Shown: one piece after another, positions 1 to 10,959 of the stretch | Layout: every line of letters begins with the position of its first letter | How positions within the stretch are numbered: the stretch's first letter is position 1 | Source: Nannobrachium achirus | Lineage: Eukaryota > Chordata > Actinopteri > Myctophiformes > Myctophidae | Assembly: GCA_963921795.1 (NCBI GenBank) | Contig: OY997644.1 | Coordinates: 413,753 to 477,752, forward strand | Direction of reading: 5' to 3' | Length of the DNA: 64,000 nt | Made by a program: the position numbers and the translations under genes | Notes under the pieces: model-generated | The model's input: the letters and a program-made list of their open reading frames with translations, nothing else | Databases searched by the model: none | What the model was told of the DNA's origin: nothing

Positions 1-3000
1 GCTCCTGGAATGTAGCACCATCGTACAGACTTTTCCTCCATGCGGCTCTGTCCTGAGCAAGGGCTTCCCAGCTTGTGCTGTTTATGCGGAATTGTTTGAG
101 GTTTATCCTGACATTGTCCTTAAAACGCTTTTTCTGACCTCCAGGAGCTCTCTGACCAGTTGCTAGCTCAGAGTAGAGGAGCTGTTTAGGAAGGCGTGTG
201 TCAGGCATTCGCACAACATGACCCGTCCATCTGAGCTGGTGTTTTGTGACGATGGTGCCAATGCTGTCCATGCCTGCCTCCTCGAGCACACCAACGTTTG
301 TGCGCCTCTTCTCCCAGGTAATGCGCAGAATTTTGCGCAGGCACCTCTGGTGGTAGGACTCCAGGGCTCTTATGTGCCGGCTGTAGGTGGTCCATGTCTC
401 TGCACCATATAGCAGCGTGGGCAAGATAACAGCCTTGTAGACCAGCAGCTTGGTCTTTGCCAGAAGGTCAGAATTCTCAAAGACCCTTTTGCGAAGTTTT
501 GCAAAAGCCCCTCCTGCACAGCAGATGCGATGGTGTACTTCACTGTCGATGTCTGCCCTCGAAGAGAGGTGACTGCCCAGGTAGGGGAATTGGTCCACAT
601 TTTCTAGGACTACGTTGTTGATTTTTATTGTTGGTGGGGTTATGGAGGAGTCTGGTGGGGGCTGATGAAGAACCTTTGTCTTTTTCACGTTTATGGCCAG
701 TCCGAGGAGCTTGTATGCTCTGGAAAAAGCATCAAGTATGCTCTGAAGATCTGTCTCTGTGTGGGCTACAATGGCATTGTCATCTGCATATTGCAGTTCC
801 ACGATGGATGTGCGAGAGATCTTGGATTTGGCTTTGAAACGTTTGAGGTTAAACAGCCTGCCATCTGTTCTGTAGATGATCTGGACTCCCGGAGGTAGGC
901 TGTGACCAACAAGGTGGAGAATGGCTGCAATGAAGACTACAAACAGGGTGGGGGCAATAATGCATCCTTGTTTGACACCAGTTTCCACCTTGAAAGGCTC
1001 AGTCTCACTGCCACTGCAGAGGACTGTTGCTGACATGTTGTCATGTAGGAGCCGCAGGATCCTGATGTACTTTTCTGGACATCCACATTTTGACAGGATT
1101 TTCCAGAGGGCCTTGCGGTTCACAGAGTCAAAAGCCTTTGTTAAGTCAATGAATGCCATGTATGGTGGTTGTTTTTGCTCCTTGCATTTTTCTTGTAACT
1201 GTCGAGCTGTGAAGATCATGTCAGTTGTACCATGGGCAGGGCGGAAACCACTTTGGGATTCAGGGAGGATTTCTTCAGATGTTGGATGAAACCTCTTGAA
1301 CAGAATGCGGGCAAAGATCTTCCCAGTTGTGGACAGGAGTGAGATGCCCCTGTAGTTTCCACAATCTGCCTTGTCCCCCTTTTTAAACAGGATGACAATG
1401 AGTGCATCTCTAAGGTCTGCAGGCATTGCCTCCTTATCCCAGATCTTAGTAATGAAGGCATGCATGTGCTGAAGAAGGTTATCCCCTCCGGCTTTCAGGA
1501 TTTCAGCTGGAATCCCATCAGGACCGGTAGCTTTGTTGTTCCACAGCTTTGAGATGGCATCTTGAACCTCCAACAGGCTCGGTGCATCACCCATGCTCTC
1601 CTTCACAGGATACTGTGGGATTCTGTCAAGGACCTCCTCATCAACCGTTGTTCTCTGGTTTAAAAGCTCCTCAAAGTGTTCTTTCCAGCGGGTCTTGATC
1701 TCATCATCTGTCTTCAAGATGTTTTGCTTATCCTTGGACCAGAGGGGGCTTGATACGCGGTGGATGGGGCCATATACAGCTTTGGTCGCATTGAAGAAGC
1801 CCTTTGTGTCCCCTGCTTCTGCAAGTTCTTCAATTTCACTGGCTTTCTCTGTCCACCATTTGTTTTTAAGCTCCCTTACCCGCCGTTGGACGAAGGCTTT
1901 GGCTCTAGAATGAGCTTCCCTCTTGGCCTGGCATGAGATGTCCTTCTGCCAGGCCCAAAAGGTGTGCCGTTTTTGGGAAATTAGCTGTTCAATTTCCTCA
2001 TCATTTTCGTCGAACCAGTCCTGGTTTCTTTTGGTTTTTAAACCAAGGACTTCTCGGCCAGTGTTCAGGACGGTGGTCTTCAGTGAACTCCAGTGTGCCT
2101 CAACATCATCAGGGTACTTGGGAGGCAAGTTGTTAGTTATTGCAGCTTGGAGGAGCTCCTGTGTCTCAGGCTTTTCCAAGTTCCTGATGTTGAGGCTGGG
2201 GTGGTGTTGCTTTTTCTTCCCTCTTCTTTTGGGCATCAATCTAATGGCCATTGCTGCTCGGATTAGACGATGGTCTGTCCAACATCCATCTGTACCGGTC
2301 ATTGCCCTCGTTAGATGTACATCACGCCTGTCCCTGGCTCTGACAATGACGAAATCAATCAGATGCCAATTGTCTGGAACGGGGATGCATCCAAGAGGTC
2401 TTGAATTTGTTTTTCTGTCTGAAAAGGGTGTTGGTAATAATAAGCTCGTGTTCTACACATTTGGTTAGGAGGAGAACCCCATTGGAGTTGATGTTCCCTA
2501 CCCCCTCTTTCCCAATGGTGCCAGTCCACGTCCTATGATCCCGACCGACTCTGGCATTGAAGTCCCCCAGAAGGATGATTTTATCTTCCTTAGGGATGCC
2601 TGACAGGATGGTATCCAGGCTGGCATAGAAGGCTTCCTTGATGTCATCGTGTGAGTCCATTGTGGGAGCATATGCACTCACAACAGTTGCCATCTGGTTG
2701 CTATCCAGTTTTAGCCTGACTGTCATTAGGCGTTCGCTAAAGCCCTGTGGCAGTTCAGTGAGCTGGCCAACCATGGAGTTTCTGATGGCAAAGCCGACCC
2801 CATGTATTCTGGGCTCACCAGCAGGCTTCCCTTTCCAGAAGAAGGTGTATCCACCTTTTTCCTCCCTCAGTTGACCTTCTTATGCGAGTCTGGTCTCAGA
2901 CAGGGCTGCAATGTCAACATTTAACCTTCGCAATTCCCTTGCTACAAAGGCGGTTCTTCTCTCTGGCCTTTCACAGGAGTCTTTGTCCAAAAGAGTGCGT

Positions 3001-3023
3001 ACATTCCAGGCTCCAAAATTCAT
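1..3023 (-). pseudogene. LINE ORF: endonuclease plus reverse transcriptase, one stop and one frameshift
   Basis: Reading leftward from the ATG at 3023, the protein opens with MNFGAWNVRTL, typical of EEP endonucleases. LLGDFNARVG lies at about 2590-2560. The reverse transcriptase follows, with KATGPDGIPAEI near 1530-1495, FIDLTKAFDSVN near 1150-1115, VKQGC near 970 and the catalytic YADD at 790-779. The C-terminal region stays open to position 1. Two lesions are visible: an in-frame TAA at 2882-2880, and a one-base insertion near 2370 that moves the frame from endonuclease to RT. Both halves are otherwise clean, so the copy looks fairly young. Function in an intact relative: nicking the target and copying its own RNA into the genome. 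Confidence 0.85.
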
Positions 3024-3270
3024 CTTTTGTTTCTTTTGTTTCTTACCGCATTTAAAGGCGATCCCACTGGACGCGGTAATCCAGCCAGGAAGTTGGGGAG
3101 GCAGACAATTTTTGGGACACCTTTCTAGTCCCGTCCCCTACTGGGGTGAGCAGTGTGGTCCTGAAAAGGGCTGCTCAGTCATGGATGAAGGTACCGAAGG
3201 ACTCTCCTGCCTCGATCCGAGAATCCAGCGACTCAAACTTCACCCACCGCCTGTGTGCCAGTTTGTGACT

Positions 3271-3289
3271 GGGGGGGGGGGGGGGGGGG
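3271..3289. repeat. 19-base G run in LINE leader
   Basis: An uninterrupted run of 19 G on the plus strand, within the leader of the minus-strand LINE, where it would be read as poly-C. Its length is prone to assembly error. Confidence 0.95.
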
Positions 3290-3750
3290 TGCAGATGTAG
3301 ATTTTTCCCTACAGGGACTTCTTTTAACGTGGGGAGACTGGTGCACAAGCAGCCACCACACGATCCTTGACAGAGAGAGACCAGCGCCCAACGGCATGGA
3401 CTCCATGACAGTTGGAGGCCCCCCTCTGCTGCAGCCTTCCTCCACCTTCACAGCCGTTGTGGACGTCCATCCATTTGTCAGACTCCATCTCTTTGTCTGG
3501 AACCTCCCCCTCGACCTTACCGCCATGGGTGACCCTACCAGGAGCATAAGCTCCCGACGGCATCGCTCTTAGGTTCATTGGAACACGCAAGGTCCTCCAC
3601 CACGACAAGGTGGCGATCCATGGAGGACAGTACGCGTGCTTCACACTATCAAAACATCTGCCAAGCAGCCTCGAGAACGCACCCGAGACTGCAGTGTGAA
3701 TCCGCCCTTTGAGGTAATTGCACTGTACTTGTTCAGCCAACAATAGGGTC

Positions 3751-3838
3751 TTCAACAAAATAGCAGATCTACAAGCGCATAACGCGTCACATTTTGACGT
3801 ATTGTGAGCTTGTAGGTCAGCTATTTATTTTGTTGAAT
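3751..3838. repeat. short hairpin repeat (TCTACAAGC family)
   Basis: Inverted arms TTCAACAAAATAGCAGATCT...CAAGC and GCTTGTAGGTCAGCTATTTA...TTGTTGAA surround a short centre containing ACGCGTCAC. It is one copy of a family of small hairpins seen also near 10960-11090, 14884-14962, 34340-34420 and 55350-55430. Confidence 0.7.
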
Positions 3839-4367
3839 TTTCCCCCCAGAACAGGGATGCTGGGGTTTAAGCGGTTAAACGTCAATTATAAAAGTCATTT
3901 TCGATGTGTTATATAATGGAAACAGAAATATTCTCTCAAGTTTTCCTTGTTACTGTATCTCAAAGGGAACAATTTACGTATTTAATAACTGACATGATAT
4001 AAATGCAATGCGCTATAATGCAGAGGTGCCATGGATGAAAAGGTCTCTGTGTGTGTGGGGAGGAATGAATTGGACATAAACAACTAAATTGGTGAGAACA
4101 AAGGGTAGAAGGCAAAACAACACATAAGGTGTAAATTTGAGTAAGCTAATGAAGACAGTGATATTCAAGATAGTTTACTAGTTGTATTCAATAGTCAACT
4201 ATTCAAGCCTCTCATCCCTGTAAGATGTGTGCAGATATTTATGCTTTTCCAGACTTGACAAAGAAGTGTAAAATGATTTATTTAGACTAGAATGTTGGTT
4301 ATTTCAAAGAACTTTGGTCCGATTGAGTGTAACTGAGAGGGGCTTGTATCTTGTTTTTGTAAAACAG
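3839..4367. other. non-coding stretch between LINE and lectin TM exon
   Basis: AT-rich sequence without a convincing exon. I looked for the short cytoplasmic exon expected upstream of the lectin membrane exon and did not find one with a plausible start, frame and donor, so this is probably intron or upstream flank. Confidence 0.5.
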
Positions 4368-4454
4368 TGAGAAGGTTTTCCAGAGTTGTTGCTGTGTGTC
4401 TGGGGATGCTGTGTCTTCTGCTGCTGGGTGGGAACATAGGCCAGGCCGTGCACT
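4368..4454 (+). CDS. lectin exon: transmembrane segment
   Basis: An 87-bp exon with acceptor TTTTTGTAAAACAG and donor CACT|GTGAGT, phase 1 at both ends. It encodes RRFSR followed by the hydrophobic run VVAVCLGMLCLLLLGG, the signal-anchor typical of fish CD209-like receptors. Basic residues before the helix fit a type II orientation with the N-terminus inside. A second AG at the TTTTCCAG just downstream would shorten the exon slightly; the first keeps phase 1 at both ends. Confidence 0.8.
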
Positions 4455-4545
4455 GTGAGTATTCCATGTCACTAAACTACTACATCACTCACTCAGGGAG
4501 TTTGTTGACGGACATGTTGTAGTTGTGACAACTATAAAAGACACC

Positions 4546-4620
<75 letters not shown>

Positions 4621-7600
4621 ATGAGACTTCTGTTGTTGTCTAATTGTCATTGTTGCTTTTTGTGGGTATTATCGCATAGATCTGCAAAGTATGCAGTGTT
4701 GAAGTTAATGCACGTAAATAAGAAAAATAACATAAAGCTGTCTTCTTCTGATGCTTGACCTCATCATGAACAGTAGCAACAACTGTGTTTATCTTCACCA
4801 TTTATGTCCTTTGCAGATGCCAACTACGACAACCTGATGCAGGAGAAGAACCGCCTTCAGACCACCAACACAAACCTGATGCAGGAGAAGAACAGTCTTC
4901 AGACCACCAACACCAACCTGATAAAGGAGAAGAACAGTCTTCAGACCACCAACACCAACCTGATAAAGGAGAAGAACAGTCTTCAGACAACCAACACCAA
5001 CCTGATGCAGGAGAAGAACCGCCTTCAGACCACCAACACCAACATAATGCAGGAGAAGAACAGTCTTCAGACCACCAACACCAACCTGATGCAGGAGAAG
5101 AACAGTCTTCAGACCACCAACACCAACCTGATAAAGGAGAAGAACAGTCTTCAGACCACCAACACCAACCTGATGCAGGAGAAGAACAGTCTTCAGACCA
5201 CCAACACCAACCTGATAAAGGAGAAGATCAGTCTTCAGACAGCCAACACCAACCTGATAAAGGAGAAGAACAGTCTTCAGACCAACAACACCAACCTGAT
5301 AAAGGAGAAGAACAGTCTTCTGACCACCAATACCAACCTGGTGCAGGAGAAGACCCGTATTCAGACCAACAATACCATCCTGATGCAGGAAAAGAACAGT
5401 CTTCAGGCCAACTACAGCAACCTGGTGCAGGAGAAAGACCGCCTTCAGACAACCAACACCAACCTGATGCAGGAGAAAAACAGTCTTCAGACCACCTACG
5501 ACAACCTGGTGCAGGAGAAGACCCATCTTCAGACAGACTACCATACCCTAGAAAAGGAGAAGAACAGTCTTCAGACCACCAACACCAACCTGATAAAGGA
5601 GAAGAACAGTCTTCAGACCACCAACACCAACCTGATAAAGGAGAAGAACAGTCTTCAGACCACCAACACCAACCTGGTGCAGGAGAAGACCCGTCTTCAG
5701 ACAAACTACGACAACCTGATGCAGGAGAAGACCCGTCTTCAGACAAACTACGACAACCTGGTGCAGGAGAAGACCCGTATTCAGTCCAACAACACCATCC
5801 TGATGCAGGAAAAGACCCATCTTCAGGCCAACTACGAAAAACTGGTACAGGAGAAGACCCGTCTTCAGACAGACTACCATACCCTAGAAAAGGAGAAGGA
5901 CCGCCTTCAGACAACCAACACCAACCTGATGCAGGAGAAGGACCGCCTTCAGACCACCAACACCAACCTGATAAAGGAGAAGAACAGTCTTCAGACAACC
6001 AACACCAACCTGATAAAGGAGAAGAACACTCTTCAGACCACCAACACCAACCTGATGAAGGAGAAGAACAGTCTTCAGACCACCAACACCAACCTGATGA
6101 AGGAGAAGAACAGTCTTCAGACCACCAACACCAACCTGATAAAGGAGAAGAACAGTCTTCAGACCACCAACACCAACCTGATAAAGGAGAAGAACAGTCT
6201 TCAGACCACCAACACCAACCTGATGCAGGAGAAGAACAGTCTTCAGACCACCAACACCAACCTGGTGCAGGAGAAGACCCGTATTCAGACCAACAACACA
6301 ATCCTGATGCAGGAAAAGACCCATCTTCAGGCCAACTACGAAAACCTGGTGCAGGAGAAGACCCGTCTTCAGACAGACTACCATACCCTAGAAAAGGAGA
6401 AGAACAGTCTTCAGACCACCAACATCAACCTATTGCAGGAGAAGACCCAACTTCAGACCAACAACACCAACCTGATGCAGGAGAAGGACCGCCTTCAGAC
6501 AACCAACAACAAACTGATGCAGGAGAAGAACAGTCTTCAGACCACCTACGATAACCTGGTGCAGGAGAAGACCCATCTTCAGACAGACTACCATACCCTA
6601 GAAAAGGAGAAGACCCATCTTCAGACCACCAACACCAACCTGATAAAGGAGAAGAACAGTCTTCAGACCACCAACACCAAACTGATAAAGGAGAAGAACA
6701 GTCTTCAGACCACCAACACCAACCTGATAAAGGAGAAAAACAGTCTTCAGACCACCAACACCAACCTGATAAAGGAGAAGAACAGTCTTCAGACCACCAA
6801 CACCAACCTGATAAAGGAGAAGAACAGTCTTCAGACCACCAACACCAACTTGATAAAGGAGAAGAACAGTCTTCAGACCACCAACACCAACCTGATAAAG
6901 GAGAAGAACAGTCTTCAGACCACCAACACCAACCTGATAAAGGAGAAGAACAGTCTTCAGACCACCAACACCAACCTGATAAAGGAGAAGAACAGTCTTC
7001 AGACCACCAACACCAACCTGATGCAGGAGAAGAACAGTCTTCAGACCACCAACACCAACCTGATAAAGGAGAAGACCCGTCTTCAGACCACCAACACCAA
7101 CCTGATAAAGGAGAAGGACCGCCTTCAGACAACCAACACCAACCTGATGCAGGAGAAGGACCGCCTTCAGACAACCAACACCAACCTGATAAAGTCGAAG
7201 AACAGTCTTCAGACGACCAACACCAACCTGATAAAGGAGAAGAACAGTCTTCAGACCACCAACACCAACCTGATAAAGGAGAAGAACAATCTTCAGACCA
7301 CCAACACCAACCTGATGCAGGAGAAGAACAATCTTCAGACCACCAACACCAACCTGATAAAGGAGAAGAACAGTCTTCAGACCACCAACACCAACCTGAT
7401 GCAGGAGAAGAACAGTCTTCAGACCACCAACACCAACCTGATAAAGGAGAAGAACAGTCTTCAGACCACCAACACCAACCTGATAAAGGAGAAGACCCGT
7501 CTTCAGACCACCAACACCAACCTGATAAAGGAGAAGGACCGCCTTCAGACAACCAACACCAACCTGATGCAGGAGAAGGACCGCCTTCAGACCACCAACA

Positions 7601-9291
7601 CCAACCTGATGCAGGAGAAGAACAGTCTTCAGACCACCAACACCAACCTGATAAAGGAGAAGAACAGTCTTCAGACCACCAACACCAACCTGATAAAGGA
7701 GAAGAACAGTCTTCAGACCACCAACACCAACTTGATAAAGGAGAAGACCCGTCTTCAGACCACCAACACCAACCTGATAAAGGAGAAGGACCGCCTTCAG
7801 ACAACCAACACCAACCTGATGCGGGAGAAGAACAGTCTTCAGACCACCAACACCAACCTGATAAAGGAGAAGACCCGTCTTCAGACCACCAACACCAACT
7901 TGATAAAGGAGAAGGACCACCTTCAGACAACCAACACCAACCTGTTGCAGGAGAAGAATCGCCTTGAGACCAACTACCATGCCCTAGAGCAACAATGTGA
8001 TGTCACAACAGGTCAGCAGCTACAGATATTGAGGCGTTACTCACTCACTCATGGACGTATGCACAAGATGTGACGGTTTTCATAGTTAACTGCAACCTAC
8101 GGTCACAATCATAATTTAAAGACAACTAAGTAATCAACAGGAGAAGTTTCATTGTGATAGTTTTATTTACCCTATTCACCTGCCATGTCTCACCTTAATA
8201 AAGTTGGAATTGTCTTGTACATACACGCACGCACATCATATAGATACAGTGTATACAGGAGCGCGCACACGTGCGTGTGTCGAGTGTCATTGCATTGAAG
8301 ATCCAGAAGTAACATTTCTATTTGTTGTTTAGACAAGTCGTGTCCCAGTGGATGGAAGAAGTTTGGAAACAGCTGTTACTACATATCTACTGAATCGATT
8401 CCGACAACCTGGGAGGAAAGTAAAGTACAATGTCTGAGGAGAGGAGCACATCTGGTGATCATTAACAGTCAAGAAGAAAATGTTAGTATCTCTGTGTGTG
8501 TGTGTGTGTGTGCGTGTGTGCGCGTGTGCGCGTGTGTGTGTGTGTGTGTGTGTGCGTGTGCTAGTGTTCATTTTAACAGCATATTTTGATTTAGTCATAG
8601 TCTTTTGAATACATTTCCTTTTAACTTTAGTCATAGTTTAGTCATCTGAAATGTTTTACTTTTAGTCTAGTTTTAGTCGACTAAACATCTTCAACTAAAT
8701 CAACTGCCGATTTACTCGACTAAAATGTATTTTGGCGGGCTTTGATGGTGTCAAAATTGCAGATTATCCATTGCCTGCATGCTCATAATAGCTTCACAAC
8801 GCGTCACAGCCTCCCTAACATTTTAGTAATGATTTTATTTGTTGACGAAATTGTCATTAGGCCTATATTTATTCTTAATTTTAGAAAAACTGTATAATGA
8901 ACGTCATAGTTTTAGTTCGAAATCAACACTAGTCCTTACGTGTTTTAGTGTCAATGTTTTGGATTTTTAATTTTATTTAATTTTTAGTTTGTTAAATATT
9001 TTTTTCTTCTAATTCAGTTAGTTTTAGTTTTAATTCTTTTTTCGAGTGGATTTGCTTGTTTTTAATAGTTTTGTAATAAATAAATTCATACAACATCATC
9101 GAAAAAAAAATTATGAAGAATCTAAAACTATGATGGGTATTTTTTCTATAATTTCAGTTCATTTTAGATTCTTTTTTATTTTTCTTCGTAATACAGTTTC
9201 AGTTAGATATATCTTAATTCTCGTTTTTAATAAGTTCAGTTAACAAAAATGTTTGTTTATTTATTTTAGTTTGTGTGTGTGCATGCGTGCG

Positions 9292-9345
<54 letters not shown>

Positions 9346-9804
9346 CATGTGCATTTCGTGCACGTGCATTTCAATTGTCCATCATCCTCATACATGCAAG
9401 TGATGACACGAAAACTTGAATGCTTTGGAGAAAATTCAAATGTTGGTTCAATCATCTTATTGTACAATTTATCAGGACTTCATCAATGGATTGACCCATG
9501 AGAACCATCCATGGATTGGTCTAAAAAGGACTCAGGGCAGATGGACGTGGGTTGATGGAACACCTCTGACAACAACACAGTGAGACATTTTACAATTGTT
9601 TTCTATTGTAATTCTAACAAAGTCTTGTATGTCAGTGACTGAGTGGATGTGGTTGTCAATATATGATGTTGTTTACTCTGCAGGTACTGGAACAGTGGAT
9701 ACCCTCAAAATGAATATGAAGATAGGAACTGTGCACTCTACTTCAATGGAGGAGTGCTTAATACAGTATGTTTAATTAGACAGCCACATATCTGTGAGAA
9801 GTGA
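4368..9804 (+). CDS. CD209-like type II C-type lectin gene (5' exon missing), giant tandem-repeat neck
   Basis: Five exons join in frame: 4368-4454 (membrane span), 4817-8011 (neck), 8333-8481, 9476-9579 and 9684-9804 (lectin domain, TGA stop at 9802-9804). Junction phases are 1, 1, 0 and 2, and each fits both neighbours. The layout of short cytoplasmic tail, one membrane helix, coiled-coil neck and C-terminal CTLD is that of fish CD209/CLEC4-like receptors, which bind glycans on immune-cell surfaces. The neck here is about 1065 residues, far longer than the few to some twenty repeats usual in this group (from general knowledge). The CTLD keeps six cysteines but has lost the EPN/QPD and WND motifs, so calcium-dependent sugar binding is doubtful. 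The coding exon with the start codon is not seen. The exon model is firm; the exact orthologue and ligand are unknown. Confidence 0.88.
4549..4617. repeat. (AT)n microsatellite in lectin intron
   Basis: About 34 AT units without interruption, within the intron between the membrane and neck exons. Confidence 0.97.
4817..7980. repeat. 42-bp coding minisatellite
   Basis: The same stretch seen as DNA: a 42-bp unit in tandem, with many adjacent units identical. Because 42 is divisible by three and the unit lacks stops in several frames, other frames on both strands stay open for hundreds of codons; these are by-products of the repeat and not genes. Copy number is likely to vary between individuals, and short-read assembly could misjudge it. 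Confidence 0.95.
4817..8011 (+). CDS. lectin exon: ~75 x 14-residue coiled-coil neck
   Basis: A single exon of 3195 bp with acceptor GTCCTTTGCAG and donor ACAACAG|GTCAGC (phase 1 both sides). It encodes about 75 copies of a 14-residue unit such as NTNLIKEKNSLQTT, which is two heptads with leucine at one core position of each. Unit types alternate: LIKEKNSL, LMQEKNSL, LMQEKDRL, LVQEKTRL and a variant YHTLEKEK. A longer block (LVQEKTRIQ, then ILMQEKTHLQ, then YHTLEKEK) recurs several times before 6600, whereas 6600-7900 is nearly uniform, suggesting recent expansion there. No stop or frame change occurs across the whole exon. It should form a very long parallel coiled-coil stalk that presents the lectin heads. 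Confidence 0.9.
8333..8481 (+). CDS. lectin exon: first third of CTLD
   Basis: Acceptor TTGTTGTTTAG and donor GAAAAT|GTTAGT. With the preceding G it encodes DKSCPSGWKKFGNSCYY, then TTWEESKVQC, then GAHLVIINSQEEN. The CPxGW start, the two N-terminal cysteines of a long-form CTLD, the WEES-QC helix and the LVIINS strand are all in their expected places. The donor is GTTAGT, a weaker but acceptable site, and gives phase 0. Confidence 0.9.
8489..8560. repeat. (GT)n/(GC) microsatellite
   Basis: A GT run with GC interruptions, directly after the donor of the first CTLD exon. Confidence 0.95.
8561..8932. mobile_element. putative MITE with TIR CTAGTGTT
   Basis: Ends CTAGTGTT and AACACTAG enclose about 370 bp of T-rich sequence with repeated TTTTAGTC words and TTTTAGTCGACTAAA. 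It lies in a lectin intron. No target-site duplication could be seen, partly because the left flank is a microsatellite, so the class is uncertain. Confidence 0.45.
9268..9348. repeat. (GT)n microsatellite
   Basis: An imperfect GT run in the intron before the second CTLD exon. The neighbouring 8933-9267 is AT-rich and shows nothing coding. Confidence 0.95.
9476..9579 (+). CDS. lectin exon: middle of CTLD (WIGL motif)
   Basis: Acceptor CAATTTATCAG and donor ACAACACA|GTGAGA. It encodes DFINGLTHENHPWIGLKRTQ and then GRWTWVDGTPLTTT. WIGL is the hallmark hydrophobic core motif of C-type lectin domains and WVDGTPL the next conserved strand. It enters at phase 0 and leaves at phase 2. Confidence 0.92.
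9684..9804 (+). CDS. lectin exon: end of CTLD and stop
   Basis: Acceptor TGTTTACTCTGCAG; it ends at TGA 9802-9804. It encodes YWNSGYPQNEYEDRNCALYF, then GGVLNTVC and finally PHICEK. Where calcium-dependent members have EPN or QPD, this has YPQN, and the WND motif before the fifth cysteine is missing, with LNTVC following directly. The remaining cysteines and the ICEK end are conserved, so the fold should survive but site 2 should not bind calcium normally. Confidence 0.88.
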
Positions 9805-10559
9805 TGTTTCTCTTAACTTCACCGATGAAACTGCAGCTTAGTCTTCTGCTTTGTGAACTTAAACTGAGAACAGTTTGTACAGAAGTACAAACCGTTGTAC
9901 CCTCGATCACATTGTGCTGCCTTCACAGTTAGTGTCTTATTTTGATATTTAGCATCCCCTCTGTGTTGGTCTGTGTAACTGCATTTTGTTATGTAAGGTC
10001 AGGCTGAGTTCTAATTGATGATAATGATCAAAGCAGTTCTACAGGTGTGTGATTAGTATGTTTGAAACAGCTGGTCACACTACAGAATGTAGATCTGCTC
10101 ATTTCTGCCAGTGCTGAGCTCTAGGAAGGACATGCTTTTGCCTGCTCTCTTTGTTTTACGTTCAGCTCTTTGAAAGCATCGTTGGTAAGAATGCCTTTGA
10201 GTTATGTTTTATGCATGTTCGGTAACACTTTATAATAACTATCCGTTATAAGCAGTTAATAGAGCATTAATAAACTATTAGTTAATGAGTTATTAGTGAC
10301 TTGTTAATCATTTTTTTTAATCTACAAGTTCACAACAGTTACTTTGAATGCCATCTATTCTGGAATTAAAATGAAATAAATTGATATAATCTTGAAAAAA
10401 TAACAATAACGAGCCAGGAGAACGAGCCATACATGTTGAGCCAGGAGAAAGTCAAGTTCACCTCTCTCTGATTGCATATTTCAGCCAAAATCCAAGCTGA
10501 GCCTTGATAAGCACTTAAGACAACTTCACCTTCAACCTCTACACAGTAAAGTCCTCATG
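9805..10559. other. 3' flank of lectin gene
   Basis: Probable 3' UTR and flank. An AATAAA at about 10374 is a possible polyadenylation signal. At 10210-10310 there is a TTATAA-rich stretch (GTAACACTTTATAATAAC) of a kind common in fish repeats. No other coding region is seen. Confidence 0.4.
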
Positions 10560-10866
10560 TTAATTTAAACAAATTGGGTAAAATTGGCACCGACTTAACC
10601 CTAGCATCCTTTAAAATCACCCTGAAAAACCACTTACAGGCGGCAGCCGTTCGCAACTGGCAATAACTGACCCTTCTTTGTATTTACCTACTGTATATAT
10701 ATTTTTTTGCCCTGTTTTTTTTGTCTCTTTTTTATTTTATTTTATTAAATAAGCCAAGTGTTTTCCTAGGATCTCCTTTTAGTTGACCTTGTACCAGTGA
10801 ACTGTACCGTCATGAAACTGTACCTTTGTCTATGCAAACTTCTAATAAAGTCTTCAATCAATCAAT
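10560..10866 (+). mobile_element. 3' end of a 5'-truncated LINE with (ATCA)n tail
   Basis: The sequence encodes a short LINE-like C-terminus (SFKITLKNHLQAAAVRNWQ then stop near 10665), followed by a 3' UTR and a tail of repeated TCAATCAA. The part from AGGATCTCCTTTTAGTTGAC to the tail recurs at 37608-37705, which marks it as a dispersed family. Confidence 0.7.
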
Positions 10867-10959
10867 CAAAAACACTGACATTACAGAATTTTACACTCAA
10901 ATAAAATACAGAAATTACATTGCCATAACACTGTTCCATCTACACCAGATGTCTCTTAC

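Larger units (their letters stand above)
1..3700 (-). mobile_element. APE-type non-LTR retrotransposon (LINE), 3' end beyond left edge
   Basis: A minus-strand LINE covers the first 3.7 kb. Its coding part holds an apurinic-type endonuclease followed by reverse transcriptase. Its leader (about 3024-3700) holds a 19-G run at 3271-3289 and no long minus-strand ORF that I recognise. The 3' end lies outside the window. The protein resembles the fish ORFs often mislabelled 'craniofacial development protein 2-like'; that match is from memory and the clade is not settled. The 5' limit is approximate, because I see no clear target-site duplication. It lies upstream of, and antisense to, the lectin gene, possibly inside a 5' intron of it. 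Confidence 0.85.

Noticed and set aside
4031-4090. ATG at 4031 as the lectin start exon
   Set aside because: The frame stops after 18 codons and there is no donor with a phase fitting the membrane exon.
4785-6554. 589-codon plus-strand frame rich in PDKGEEQSSDHQHQ
   Set aside because: It is another frame of the 42-bp lectin repeat. The lectin frame is supported by splice phases at both ends and by the CTLD exons; this one is not.
6425-7980. Long minus-strand frames (SGWCWWSEDCSSPL and VGVGGLKTVLLLYQ repeats)
   Set aside because: Complementary frames of the same stop-free repeat unit, with no start context, splice or domain support.
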